Positions 25,819 to 34,275 of a DNA stretch of 64,000 nucleotides are shown piece after piece (position 1 is the stretch's first letter; each line of letters opens with the position of its first letter). Both the position numbers and the translations under genes were made by a program. The notes under the pieces were generated by a model. The model did not search any database and had not been told where the DNA came from. It was given only the letters and a program-made list of their open reading frames with translations. Source of the stretch: Nocardioides sp. W7 (lineage in GTDB: Bacteria > Actinomycetota > Actinomycetes > Propionibacteriales > Nocardioidaceae); NCBI RefSeq assembly GCF_022919075.1, contig NZ_CP095078.1, forward strand, positions 1,984,001 through 2,048,000, written 5' to 3'.

Positions 25819-27114
25819 CTACTCGACCGCTGCCGGCTCGGCTTCGGCCGGGGGCTCCTCGTCGCCCCGCACGATGGCGTCGACGAGCACCGGACCGGTC
25901 AGCTCGACCTGCCAGCGACGGGCACCGAGGGACGTGAGCGCGGCGTCGACCTCGACGGCGAGCTGCTCGGGCTCGCGCGTGCGCGGCGGCGCCCAGAGGG
26001 TACGGCGCAGGTAGTCGGGGGTGAGCAGGTTCTCGACCGGGAGGTGGTGCTGCTCGGCGAGCGCCGCCATCCCCTCGCGCGCCAGGGCCAACCGACGGGC
26101 GGCGACCGGGTCCTTCTCGGCCCACGCCCGCGGGAGCGGCGGGCCGTCGCCGCGTGGTGAGCGGGTCGGCAGGTCGCGCTCCTCGAGCTCGGCGACCTTC
26201 TGCAGGGCGGCGACCCAGCGCGAGGAGTACCGCTCCGCGCCCCGGCCGTGGAAGCCCTTGGTGGCCAGTAGGGCGGCCCGGTCCTCGGGCAGCGCCTGGG
26301 CGGCCGCGACGATCGCGGCGTCGGGGATGATCCGACCGGGCGTGACGTCGCGCTGCTCGGCGAGCTCGTCGCGGGTCAGCCACAGCTCCCGCACCGCACC
26401 CAGGCCGCGGCGGCCGCGGACCCGGTGCATGCCGGAGGTACGACGCCACGCGTCGACGCGCGGCGTGGGCTCGAAGAACCGCAGGGCGTCGAACTCCTGG
26501 CGGGCCCACTCGGCCTTGCCGGCCTCGTCGAGCTCCCGGCCCAGGGCCTCGCGCAGCTCGACCAGCACCTCGACGTCGAGGGCGGCGTACTCCAGCCAGG
26601 GCTCGGGGAGCGGGCGGGTCGACCAGTCGACCGCGGAGTGCTCCTTCTTCATCCGGAAGCCCAGCACCGTCTCGACCAGCGTCGCCAGCCCGACCCGCGG
26701 GTGGCCGAGCAGCCGGCCGGCGAGCTCGGTGTCGAAGAGCGCGTCGGGGCGCAGCCCGATCTCGGCCAGGCAGGGCAGGTCCTGGGTCGCGGCGTGCAGG
26801 ATCCACTCGGTGCCGGCGAGCGCCTCGGACAGCGGGGCCAGCGTCTCGAAGCCGATGGGGTCGATCAGCGCCGTCCCGCTGCCCTCACGGCGCAGCTGGA
26901 GGAGATAGGCCCGGTTGGAGTAGCGGTAGCCCGACGCCCGCTCGGCGTCGATCGCGACCGGGCCGGTGCCGGCGGCGAGCAGCCGGCAGAAGGCCTCGAG
27001 CGCCGGCGGGGTGTCGATGATCGGCGGCAGGCCGTCGCGCAGGGTCAGCAGCGGGGCGGGTTCGGCCTCGGGCTCCGCGGGAGCCTCGACCGCGTCCGGG
27101 ACGGGCTCGGTCAT
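25819..27114 (-). CDS. rnd: Ribonuclease D-like 3'-5' exonuclease
   Basis: A 431-residue DEDD-type exonuclease. Exo I is AIDAERASGYRY (Asp56, Glu58), Exo II lies in HAATQDLPCLAEIG, and Exo III in YAALDVEVLVEL. An HRDC domain follows (about residues 210-290, with ELWLTRDELAEQRDVTPGRIIPD). RNase D trims the 3' ends of tRNA precursors and other small RNAs. The ATG at 27114 overlaps the stop of the DUF3000 gene by one base (TGATG), so the two are co-translated. The N-terminal 25 residues and the C-terminus are acidic and low in complexity. Confidence 0.92.
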   Translation of the reverse strand: MTEPVPDAVEAPAEPEAEPAPLLTLRDGLPPIIDTPPALEAFCRLLAAGTGPVAIDAERASGYRYSNRAYLLQLRREGSGTALIDPIGFETLAPLSEALAGTEWILHAATQDLPCLAEIGLRPDALFDTELAGRLLGHPRVGLATLVETVLGFRMKKEHSAVDWSTRPLPEPWLEYAALDVEVLVELREALGRELDEAGKAEWARQEFDALRFFEPTPRVDAWRRTSGMHRVRGRRGLGAVRELWLTRDELAEQRDVTPGRIIPDAAIVAAAQALPEDRAALLATKGFHGRGAERYSSRWVAALQKVAELEERDLPTRSPRGDGPPLPRAWAEKDPVAARRLALAREGMAALAEQHHLPVENLLTPDYLRRTLWAPPRTREPEQLAVEVDAALTSLGARRWQVELTGPVLVDAIVRGDEEPPAEAEPAAVE

Positions 27115-27740
27115 CAGCGGGTCGTGCCCCGCTGCCCGCGCCGGCTCGGCATCACCGCGACCCCGTCGGGCACGGGCGGCAGGCCGACCGCCGTGCAGAG
27201 GAGCTCGCCCCACGCCTCGACGTGCGGTCCCACGTCGAGCGGGCCGTCGCCGACGGCGACCGGCGTCCAGGAGGCGCGGATCTCGATCTGGGCGGTGCCG
27301 TCCTCGTCGGCCATGCCGCCGAAGCTCTCGGTCGCGACCCGGGTCACCGTGCCCGAGATGGCGGAGTACGACGCCCCGTGGCCGGCGAGGGCGTCGGTCA
27401 GCCACGTCCAGCCCACGTCGGCGAGCATCGGGTCGGTGATCAGGTCGGTCTCGATGTCGGCGCGGGCGTAGGCGACGCAGCGGAACGTGCCGTCCCAGGC
27501 GTCGTTGCCGGCCGGGTCGTGGAGCAGGATCAGCCGGCCGGTGCCGAGATCGGTGTCGTCGACGGTGACGTCGGCGGACACCGCGGCGGCGTACGGGGCG
27601 ATCCGCTGCGGCGCGGGCAGCTCCTCGCACAGCACCTCGGGCCGCAGCCGGGCCGCCTGCATGCTGGCGACGGCGGACCGGAACTCCGAGGGGCTGCCTG
27701 CCGCACCCGTGTCCGGGCGCGTCTCCTGACGCACGACCAT
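27114..27740 (-). CDS. DUF3000 protein
   Basis: A 208-residue protein of the actinobacterial DUF3000 family. The segment EFRSAVASMQAARLRPEVLCEELPAP, followed by APYAAAVSADV and VGWTWLTDALAGHGA, is characteristic. The function is not established, but the gene is typically linked to RNase D and hemE, as it is here. I chose the ATG at 27740: a TACTGT hexamer (27752-27747) is six bases upstream, so the message is likely leaderless, and the conserved region starts soon after. An upstream GTG at 27761 would lie beyond that promoter. It diverges from hemE. Confidence 0.85.
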   Translation of the reverse strand: MVVRQETRPDTGAAGSPSEFRSAVASMQAARLRPEVLCEELPAPQRIAPYAAAVSADVTVDDTDLGTGRLILLHDPAGNDAWDGTFRCVAYARADIETDLITDPMLADVGWTWLTDALAGHGASYSAISGTVTRVATESFGGMADEDGTAQIEIRASWTPVAVGDGPLDVGPHVEAWGELLCTAVGLPPVPDGVAVMPSRRGQRGTTR

Positions 27741-27811
27741 GGCTCCACAGTAGGTCCGCACCGCTCGAACCGATGTGCGAACACGCCGGGGCAGGTGTCA
27801 CCCTTGCCGAC

Positions 27812-28867
27812 GTGAGCACCGAGAACAGCCGCCCTGACCCTTCCGGCCCCCAGGACGGGGCCTTCCTGAAGGCGGCGCGGGGCGAGCCGGTGCCGCACAC
27901 GCCGGTCTGGTTCATGCGCCAGGCGGGCCGCTCGCTGCCCGAGTACCTCAAGCTCCGCGAGGGCGTCGGCATGCTGGAGTCCTGCATGAACCCCGAGCTG
28001 GTCGCCGAGATCACCATGCAGCCGGTCCGCCGGTACGGCGTGGACGCCGCGATCTTCTTCTCCGACATCGTGCTGCCGCTGAAGGCGGTCGGCGTCGACC
28101 TCGACATCAAGCCCGGGATCGGCCCCGTCGTCGCCGAGCCGGTGCGCACCCTCGCCGACGTCGAGGCGATCCCCGACCTCACCCCCGAGCACGTCCCCTT
28201 CATCACCGAGGCGGTCCGCGGACTGGTCGGCCAGCTCGGCAGCACGCCGCTGATCGGCTTCGCGGGTGCTCCATTCACGGTGGCGTCGTACCTCGTCGAG
28301 GGCGGGCCGTCGAAGGAGCACGCGAAGACCAAGGCGATGATGTTCGGCGCACCCGACGTCTGGGACGCCCTGATGCGCAAGATCGCCGACATGGCGGCGG
28401 CGTACCTCGAGGTCCAGGTCGCCGCCGGTGCCTCCGCCGTCCAGCTCTTCGACTCGTGGGCGGGTGCGCTCACCCCGGACGACTACCGCGAGCACGTGAT
28501 GCCGCACTCCGCGCGGGTACTCGAGCGCGCCGGCGCGCTGGGCGTGCCGCGCATCCACTTCGGGGTCGGCACGTCCAACCTGCTCGGGCTGATGGGCGAG
28601 GCCGGGGCCGACATCGTCGGCGTCGACTGGCGCACCCCGCTGGCCTCCGCGATCCCGCTGGTCGGCGACCGCGGCGTCCAGGGCAACCTCGACCCCACCC
28701 TGGTCTTCGCGCCCACCGACGTGATGACCGCTCGCGCCGCGCAGGTCATCGAGGCCGGGCGCGCCGCGAAGGGCCACATCTTCAACCTCGGTCACGGCGT
28801 GATCCCGTCGACCGACCCCGACCAGCTGGCGCGGCTGACGGAGTTCGTGCAGTCCTACGAGCTCTGA
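27812..28867 (+). CDS. hemE: Uroporphyrinogen decarboxylase
   Basis: A 351-residue enzyme that removes four carboxyls from uroporphyrinogen III to give coproporphyrinogen III. Both family signatures are visible: TPVWFMRQAGRSLPEY near residues 29-44 and GFAGAPFTVASYLVEGG near 149-165. Length is typical. I chose the GTG at 27812 (VSTENSRP); CACCCT (27799-27804) is seven bases upstream and could be its -10. It diverges from DUF3000-rnd. In many actinobacteria hemE is followed by hemY and hemQ; here hemY is about 9.5 kb away. The stop overlaps the convergent DUF4349 gene by 13 bases. Confidence 0.95.
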   Translation: MSTENSRPDPSGPQDGAFLKAARGEPVPHTPVWFMRQAGRSLPEYLKLREGVGMLESCMNPELVAEITMQPVRRYGVDAAIFFSDIVLPLKAVGVDLDIKPGIGPVVAEPVRTLADVEAIPDLTPEHVPFITEAVRGLVGQLGSTPLIGFAGAPFTVASYLVEGGPSKEHAKTKAMMFGAPDVWDALMRKIADMAAAYLEVQVAAGASAVQLFDSWAGALTPDDYREHVMPHSARVLERAGALGVPRIHFGVGTSNLLGLMGEAGADIVGVDWRTPLASAIPLVGDRGVQGNLDPTLVFAPTDVMTARAAQVIEAGRAAKGHIFNLGHGVIPSTDPDQLARLTEFVQSYEL

Positions 28868-29796
28868 GCCGGGGCCGCGGTCGGGCGGCGCCGCAGCCGG
28901 CGCACGAGCGGCCAGCCGGGGATCGCGAGGACGAGCAGTACGACGGTCCACGGCAGCACCGCGCCGAGGAACGTGGCGAGCCCGACCCCGAACGTCTTGA
29001 GCGCGTCCCAGCCGGCGTCCAGGCCGCCGAGGAAGCCGGCCTCGTCCTTCTCCTCGGTCGCCGCCTGCTCCTTCGACGTGCGCTCGACGGAGACCGAGAT
29101 GGTCGACATCGAGGTCTGGTCGGCCAGCACCTCCTGCTGCTTCTCGAGCGAGGCGAGATCGGCCTGGCGTTGCGAGAGCTGGGCCTCGATGGAGACGATG
29201 TCGCGGATGCTCTCCGCGCGGTCGAGCAGCAGGGCGATCCGCTCGATGCTGCGGCGCTGGACCCGCACCCGGATGTCGACGTCGAGGACCTGGGTCGTGA
29301 CGTCCTTGCTGTCCGAGCCCGAGGAGATCAGGTCGGCCGTGCCCTCGAGCGCCGTCATGGCCTCGGCGAACCGGTCGCTCGGGATCCGGAGCACCAGCCG
29401 GGAACGGACCACCTCGCCGCTCTTGTCGGTCTCGGTGTTCTTCTGCTCGACCTCGCCCTGGAAGCGGTCCACGACCTTCTCGACGTCGAAGAGCGCCTGT
29501 GCCGCGTCCGGGCTGCGCAGCGCGACGTTGCCGGTCGAGATGATCGCGCGCTCGTCGGCGGCGGGTTGATCGGGTTGGTCGCCCGACGACGCCAGGTCGG
29601 CGTCGTACAGGCTGTCCCTGGCCAGGTCCGCGCGCCCACCCTCCGCCTCCGACGGAGCAGCCGCCCCGGCGGGGGCCTGGATCTCGGCGGTCCCTCCGGC
29701 GTCACCGCCGGCGTCGCTCTCGCCGTCACCGGCGGACGAGCACGCGCTGAGGGCGAGCAGGGAGGCGGCGGCGACGGCGGCGAGGGTGCGTCTCAT
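28855..29796 (-). CDS. DUF4349 lipoprotein
   Basis: A 313-residue exported lipoprotein. The lipobox is LSACS (Cys near 19), followed by a glycine/aspartate-rich linker. The DUF4349 domain (about residues 85-265) begins RAIISTGNVALRSPDAAQALFDVEKVVDRFQGEV, includes a coiled-coil stretch (LLDRAESIRDIVSIEAQLSQRQADLASLEKQQEV), and is followed by one C-terminal membrane helix and a basic tail. It would lie outside the cell with both ends membrane-attached. The function is unknown. It is second in an operon after the LysR gene, with ATGA overlap. Confidence 0.85.
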   Translation of the reverse strand: MRRTLAAVAAASLLALSACSSAGDGESDAGGDAGGTAEIQAPAGAAAPSEAEGGRADLARDSLYDADLASSGDQPDQPAADERAIISTGNVALRSPDAAQALFDVEKVVDRFQGEVEQKNTETDKSGEVVRSRLVLRIPSDRFAEAMTALEGTADLISSGSDSKDVTTQVLDVDIRVRVQRRSIERIALLLDRAESIRDIVSIEAQLSQRQADLASLEKQQEVLADQTSMSTISVSVERTSKEQAATEEKDEAGFLGGLDAGWDALKTFGVGLATFLGAVLPWTVVLLVLAIPGWPLVRRLRRRPTAAPAQSS

Positions 29797-30728
29797 GTGC
29801 TCTGGGACGCCGCCCGGGTGGGGACGGTTCCGCCGTGGGCGCGCGCGTGGCTGACGAGGGCGGCGCTCAGGTCGCGCACCGTCAACGGGACGTGCTGCTG
29901 GCGGCGCTGCCTGAGCACCAGCGTGACGGCCGTCGCGTCGTGCTGCAGCGGCCGGTGGGTGATCAGGCCCGCCCGCTCGAGCGGATCGCCGACGACGCTG
30001 TAGTGGGGGAGCACGGTGAGGCCGAGTCCCTCGGCCACCATGATCTTCCCGAGCTCGGCACCGTCGGTGGTGTACGACACCTCGGGCATGTCGGCGCCGA
30101 ACAGCCGGTGCGCGAAGCGGTGCATGAGGTAGCCCGCACGCATGGCCACGAACGGCTCGGCGCGCAGCTGCTCGGTCGTGACCTCGTCGTACGACGTGAG
30201 CGGGTGACCCGTGGGCAGCACCGCCACCGGCCGCCCGTGGACCAGGCCGCGGTCGATCAGGTCGGGGGGTGTGTCGTCGCCGGCCAGCACGTTGACCAGC
30301 CCGAGGTCGAGGGCGCCCTCCTGGAGGCCCTGGTCGATCTCGCCCTGCTGGATGTTGAGCACCTCGACCGTGCCGCCCGGGTGGGCGGCGCGGAAGTCGC
30401 GCACCGCGGGGACCAGCACCGTCGAGGTCGCTGCGCTGACGGTGCCGACCCGCACCACGTGGTGGCCCGCCGCCTGGTCGCCCGCGGCGGTTCGGAGCCG
30501 GTCGACGGCCTCGAGCACCTCGACCATGTTCTGCAGCAGCTCCCGGCCGCGCCGGCTGATCCGCGCCCCGGATCGGCGCCGGTCCAGGAGGGTGACCCCG
30601 AGCTCGCGCTCCAGCTTGGAGACCGCCTCGCTGAGCGCCGGCTGCGAGACGTGGAGGTGCTCGCTGGCCTTGCGCAGTGAGCCGTGCTGGGTCACGGCGG
30701 CGATGTACTCGAGCTGCTCGATGCGCAC
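29793..30728 (-). CDS. LysR family regulator, likely activator of the sulphur cluster
   Basis: A 311-residue LysR regulator. The N-terminal winged HTH is MRIEQLEYIAAVTQHGSLRK followed by ASEHLHVSQPALSEAVSKLERELG. The C-terminal effector domain (about 90-295) has the two-lobe pattern, with an FVAMRAGYLMHR segment in the ligand region. It diverges from the desulfurisation cluster, which suggests that it activates it and senses a sulphur signal in the manner of Cbl/CysB-like proteins; this is inference from position. The start is GTG at 30728 with AAGAGG upstream. The DUF4349 gene follows with a 4-base overlap. Confidence 0.9.
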   Translation of the reverse strand: MRIEQLEYIAAVTQHGSLRKASEHLHVSQPALSEAVSKLERELGVTLLDRRRSGARISRRGRELLQNMVEVLEAVDRLRTAAGDQAAGHHVVRVGTVSAATSTVLVPAVRDFRAAHPGGTVEVLNIQQGEIDQGLQEGALDLGLVNVLAGDDTPPDLIDRGLVHGRPVAVLPTGHPLTSYDEVTTEQLRAEPFVAMRAGYLMHRFAHRLFGADMPEVSYTTDGAELGKIMVAEGLGLTVLPHYSVVGDPLERAGLITHRPLQHDATAVTLVLRQRRQQHVPLTVRDLSAALVSHARAHGGTVPTRAASQST

Positions 30729-30815
30729 GGGTGCCTCTTGCTCTCCGACATAAGTCGAGTAAATTGGTCGAGAAAGATTAATTAAGCCCGGATTCTACCG
30801 TTCCAGGAGGTCCAC
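30729..30815. promoter_or_regulatory. AT-rich divergent control region of the sulphur cluster
   Basis: The region 30750-30787 is unusually AT-rich for this genome. It contains GTCGAG twice 13 bases apart (30754-30759 and 30767-30772), each followed by an A-rich stretch, as expected for a LysR activator contacting one face of the DNA. An AGGAGG ribosome site serves the rightward gene at 30816. No exact -35/-10 pair is obvious. Confidence 0.45.
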
Positions 30816-31781
30816 ATGACCGTCCGGTCACTCCAGCGCGCACCCGCCGAGGGCTGGGTCGCGCGCGCGTACGACATCGCCGCCCAGCTCGCCGTCGGGG
30901 CGATCGGCTGTGGCGAGTCGGCGCGGCCGCCGCACGCTCAGGTGCGGCTGCTGAAGGACTCCGGGCTGGTGACGCTGCTCGGGCCGGTCGCGCACGGCGG
31001 TGCCGGTCAGGACTGGGTGACGGCACTGCGGGTGGTGCGCGCGGTCGCGGAGGCGGACGACTCGGTGGCCCAGCTGCTGGGCTACCACTACCTGTGGGGC
31101 TGGGCCGGCGACGCGCTGGTCGAGCCCCGCGTGACGGAGGAGTCCTGGCTGGTCAGCGGGGCCCGCGATCCGCGCGAGGGCGACCTGCGCGTCCGGGAGG
31201 ACGGAGGCGAGCTGGTCTTCCTGGGAGCCACCTCGCTCCCGGCCGGCGGCTGCGCCTCGGACGTCGTGGTCCTGGTCGGCGCGGTCGACGGCTCCGACCG
31301 GCAGGTCGCCACGGTGGCGCCGACCGGTCATCCGGCGATCCGGTTCCTGGGCGATCCGGACGCTCCCCGGTGGGGGCTCGCCGGCGCCGGTGATGCGGTG
31401 GTGAACGGCGTCCGGGTGTCGCCGGTTGTCGTCGGCGACGTCGAGCCCGGCGACCGCCTGTTCCCGGTCGTCCGCCTGGTCTTCGCCAACCTCTACCTCG
31501 GCATCGCCGCCGCTGCGCTCGCGGCGGCCGCACCGCACGCCGTCGAGCTGCGCGCCCGACTGCGGGTGGCCGAGGCGGTCGCCGACCGGGCGGCGACGCT
31601 CGTGGGGCGAGGTGACGGGGGAGTCGAGCTCGAGGTGGCCGCGACGACGGCTCGACACGTCGCCCTCGACCTCGGCCTGGAGGCCTGCTCGGCGGCCACC
31701 GAGTCGGTCGGCGGGATCGGCGTCCACTGGCGCACCCTCCAGGTCCGCCGCCAGCACGACCCGGGTGATCGGGTCGGGTGA
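30816..31781 (+). CDS. Shortened acyl-CoA dehydrogenase/DszC-like flavoprotein
   Basis: A 321-residue relative of FMNH2-dependent monooxygenases of the DszC/SfnC type (acyl-CoA dehydrogenase fold). The N-terminal helical part has LLKDSGLVTLLGPVAHGGAGQDW, and a beta domain follows with LGATSLPAGGCASDVVVLVGAV. The C-terminal four-helix domain is short. The usual RxWRNxRTHTLHDP end seen in the paralogue at 33015 is replaced by HWRTLQVRRQHDPGD, and about 70-80 residues are missing compared with that protein. It may have lost activity or act as a partner. It is first in the cluster, with an AGGAGG ribosome site. Confidence 0.7.
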   Translation: MTVRSLQRAPAEGWVARAYDIAAQLAVGAIGCGESARPPHAQVRLLKDSGLVTLLGPVAHGGAGQDWVTALRVVRAVAEADDSVAQLLGYHYLWGWAGDALVEPRVTEESWLVSGARDPREGDLRVREDGGELVFLGATSLPAGGCASDVVVLVGAVDGSDRQVATVAPTGHPAIRFLGDPDAPRWGLAGAGDAVVNGVRVSPVVVGDVEPGDRLFPVVRLVFANLYLGIAAAALAAAAPHAVELRARLRVAEAVADRAATLVGRGDGGVELEVAATTARHVALDLGLEACSAATESVGGIGVHWRTLQVRRQHDPGDRVG

Positions 31782-31866
31782 TCGGGAATGCCGATCACCC
31801 GGTCGTGGTCATCTGCCGCCTGCTGGCACGTCTCGCCTTGCATCTGCGCCAATAGTCCAGCAATCT
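31775..31866 (+). promoter_or_regulatory. Hairpin then promoter between the DszC-like gene and sfnG
   Basis: CGGGTGATCGG (31775-31785) pairs perfectly with CCGATCACCCG (31791-31801) across the stop codon of the preceding gene; there is no T-tract. Downstream, TTGCAT (31838-31843) and CAATCT (31861-31866) form a -35/-10 pair with a 17-bp spacer. sfnG may therefore start its own transcript even though the genes are in line. Confidence 0.5.
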
Positions 31867-31902
31867 AATAAACATAAGCGTCAAGCAGAGGAGCGCCACC
31901 CG

Positions 31903-33018
31903 ATGAACGCACCGATCGCCCCCGTCCACGAGCCGCTGAGATTCGCCTACTGGGTCCCCAACGTCAGCGGTGGTCTGGTCGTCAGCAAGATCGAGCAGCG
32001 CACCGACTGGAGCTACGACTACAACAAGCAGCTGGCCGTGCTCGCCGAGAACAACGGCTTCGAGTACGCCCTCTCCCAGGTGCGCTACATCGCGTCGTAC
32101 GGCGCGGCGTACCAGCACGAGTCCACCAGCATCAGCCTCGCGCTCGCGCTGGCCACCGAGCGGCTGAAGGTCATCGCCGCGGTCCACCCCGGGCTGTGGC
32201 AGCCGGGCGTGCTCGCCAAGCTGGTGGCGAGCGCCGACGTGATGACCGGTGGCCGGCTGGCCGTCAACGTCGTGAGCGGCTGGTTCAAGGACGAGTTCAC
32301 CAAGCTCGGCGAGCCCTGGCTCGAGCACGGCGAGCGCTACCGCCGCTCCGAGGAGTTCATCCGCTACCTCCGCGAGATCTGGACCTCCGAGCACGCCGAG
32401 TACTCCGGCGACTTCTACCGCCTCCACGACTTCGACCTGAGGCCGAAGCCGGTCGCGACCCCGACCCGCCCGCACCCCGAGATCTTTATGGGCGGCAACT
32501 CCACCGACGCCCGCGGCATGGGTGGCCGGGTCGCGGACTGGTACTTCATGAACGGCAACACCCCCGACGGGATCGCCGATCAGGTGCGCGACGTCAGCGA
32601 GATCGCCCGGGTGCACGGCCGCTCGGTCAACTTCGGCGTCAACGGCTTCGTCGTGGCCCGCGACACCGAGGCCGAGGCCCGCGACGTGCTGCGCGAGATC
32701 ATCGACAAGGCCGACCGGGAGGCCGTCGAGGGCTTCGGCTCCGCGGTCAAGCAGGCCGGCCAGGCGACGGGTGACAAGAAGGGCATGTGGCAGGACTCGG
32801 AGTTCTCCGACCTGGTCCAGTACAACGACGGCTTCCGCACCGGACTGGTCGGCACGCCCGAGCAGATCGCCGAGCGGATGCTGGAGTACAAGAAGCGCGG
32901 CGTGCACCTGATCCTCTGCGGCTTCCTGCACTACCTGGAGGACGTCGAGTACTTCGGCCGGCACGTGCTCCCGATCGTGCGCGAGCTCGAGGCCGCCGAG
33001 CTGGAGCGGGTGGGATGA
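31903..33018 (+). CDS. sfnG: Dimethyl sulfone monooxygenase
   Basis: A 371-residue FMNH2-dependent luciferase-like monooxygenase. The N-terminal FAYWVPNVSGGLVVSKIEQR and the segments VSGWFKDEF, FDLRPKPVATPTRPHPEIFM and GGRVADWYFMNGNTP are typical of SfnG. SfnG cleaves dimethyl sulfone to methanesulfinate (which becomes methanesulfonate) and formaldehyde. Reduced flavin would come from the reductases at 35430 and 35933. The ATG at 31903 has AGAGGAG upstream. The stop overlaps the next start (ATGA), so it is co-translated with the flavoprotein gene. Confidence 0.93.
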   Translation: MNAPIAPVHEPLRFAYWVPNVSGGLVVSKIEQRTDWSYDYNKQLAVLAENNGFEYALSQVRYIASYGAAYQHESTSISLALALATERLKVIAAVHPGLWQPGVLAKLVASADVMTGGRLAVNVVSGWFKDEFTKLGEPWLEHGERYRRSEEFIRYLREIWTSEHAEYSGDFYRLHDFDLRPKPVATPTRPHPEIFMGGNSTDARGMGGRVADWYFMNGNTPDGIADQVRDVSEIARVHGRSVNFGVNGFVVARDTEAEARDVLREIIDKADREAVEGFGSAVKQAGQATGDKKGMWQDSEFSDLVQYNDGFRTGLVGTPEQIAERMLEYKKRGVHLILCGFLHYLEDVEYFGRHVLPIVRELEAAELERVG

Positions 33019-34217
33019 CGACCCTCACCACCGAGCGGGGGCCGGTCCTCGACGCCGAGACCGCCGTCGCCACGGCCGCCCGGGTCGCCGAGGAGCTCGC
33101 GGACGGCGCCGCCGACCGCGACGCGCAGCGCATCCTGCCGGCGCGCGAGCTCGACACCCTGTCCCGCTCGGGCCTGCTCGGCATCACCGTCCCGACGGCG
33201 TACGACGGCCCCGGCCTCGGCGCAGCCACCGTCGCGGAGGTGTTCCGGCTGCTGGCCGCGGGCGACCCCAGCGTCGCGCAGATCCCGCACAGCCACTTCG
33301 TCTACGTCAACGCGCTGCGCGAGCAGGGCACCCCCGAGCAGCAGCAGTTCTTCTTCGCCGAGGTGCTGGCCGGGAAGCGGTTCGGCAACGCCCAGTCCGA
33401 GGTCGGCACCAAGCACATCCGCGACTTCCGCACCACGCTGCGGCCGGCGGGGGCGGACCACTGGCTGCTGGACGGTGAGAAGGGCTACAGCACCGGCGCG
33501 CTCTTCGCGGACTGGATCCCGGTGCTCGCGCACCTCGGGGAGGACGGTCCGATGCACGTCGCGTGGGTCGAGCGAGGAGCCGACGGCGTCACCGTCGTCG
33601 ATGACTGGGACGGCATGGGCCAGCGCACCACGGCCAGCGGCACGGTGCGGCTGGCGGGCGCGAGCGTGCCCGGATCCCGGATCACGCCGTTCCATCTGAC
33701 GTTCGAGGGCCCCCAGACGTACGGCGCGTTCGCCCAGCTGCTGCACGCCGCCATCGACGCCGGCATCGCCCGGGCGGCGCTCGACGAGGCGGCGCGGTTC
33801 GTGACCACCAGGAGCCGCCCGTACCCCGACGCCGGGGTCGAGCGCGCCGCCGAGGACCCGCTGGTCGTCCAGGCCTTCGGTGAGCTGGAGCTGGCGGTCC
33901 GGGCGGCCGAGGCGCTGCTCGCCGAGGCCGGGCGTGCCGTGGAGCACGCCGACCGGCACCTGTCGGCCGAGAGCGTGGGCGCGGCCAGCCTGGCCGTCGC
34001 CGCGGCCCGCGCGTCGACGGCCCGCGCCGCGGTCGAGGTGAGCAGCCGGCTCTTCGAGGTCGCCGGCACCCGCTCCGCGCTCGCCTCGCTCAACCTCGAC
34101 CGGCACTGGCGCAACGCCCGCACCCACACCCTGCACGACCCGGTCGCCTGGAAGGTCCAGCACCTCGGCCGGTACGCCGTGGACGGGACGCTCCCGCCCA
34201 ACCACGGCCAGATCTGA
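33015..34217 (+). CDS. SfnB-family sulphur acquisition oxidoreductase (acyl-CoA dehydrogenase fold)
   Basis: A 400-residue flavoprotein of the DszC/SfnB group. Markers are GLLGITVPTAYDGPGLGAATVAEVFRLLA, GNAQSEVGTKHIRDF, the LDGEKGYSTGALFADWIPV loop, and the C-terminal HWRNARTHTLHDPVAWK, which is nearly identical to the DszC/SfnB end motif. These proteins are expressed in sulphur limitation and probably oxidise a sulphur compound with reduced flavin; the exact substrate of SfnB is not settled. It overlaps sfnG by four bases. The gap to ssuD holds an interspersed repeat. Confidence 0.85.
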   Translation: MTTLTTERGPVLDAETAVATAARVAEELADGAADRDAQRILPARELDTLSRSGLLGITVPTAYDGPGLGAATVAEVFRLLAAGDPSVAQIPHSHFVYVNALREQGTPEQQQFFFAEVLAGKRFGNAQSEVGTKHIRDFRTTLRPAGADHWLLDGEKGYSTGALFADWIPVLAHLGEDGPMHVAWVERGADGVTVVDDWDGMGQRTTASGTVRLAGASVPGSRITPFHLTFEGPQTYGAFAQLLHAAIDAGIARAALDEAARFVTTRSRPYPDAGVERAAEDPLVVQAFGELELAVRAAEALLAEAGRAVEHADRHLSAESVGAASLAVAAARASTARAAVEVSSRLFEVAGTRSALASLNLDRHWRNARTHTLHDPVAWKVQHLGRYAVDGTLPPNHGQI

Positions 34218-34253
34218 GGTTTCGAGGCTCGCTTCGCTCGCACCTCAACCACC
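34216..34253. repeat. Interspersed palindromic element between sfnB-like gene and ssuD
   Basis: The 38 bases begin GAGGTTTCGAGGCTCGC and end CACCTCAACCACC, and can fold around a TCGCTTCGCTCG core. The outer ends have the same GGTTTCGA/TCAACCACC layout as the copies at 3034 and inside hrpA. It interrupts the cluster by 58 bases, just after the stop codon. Confidence 0.6.
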
Positions 34254-34275
34254 GAATTCCCCGAAAGGCATCGCG

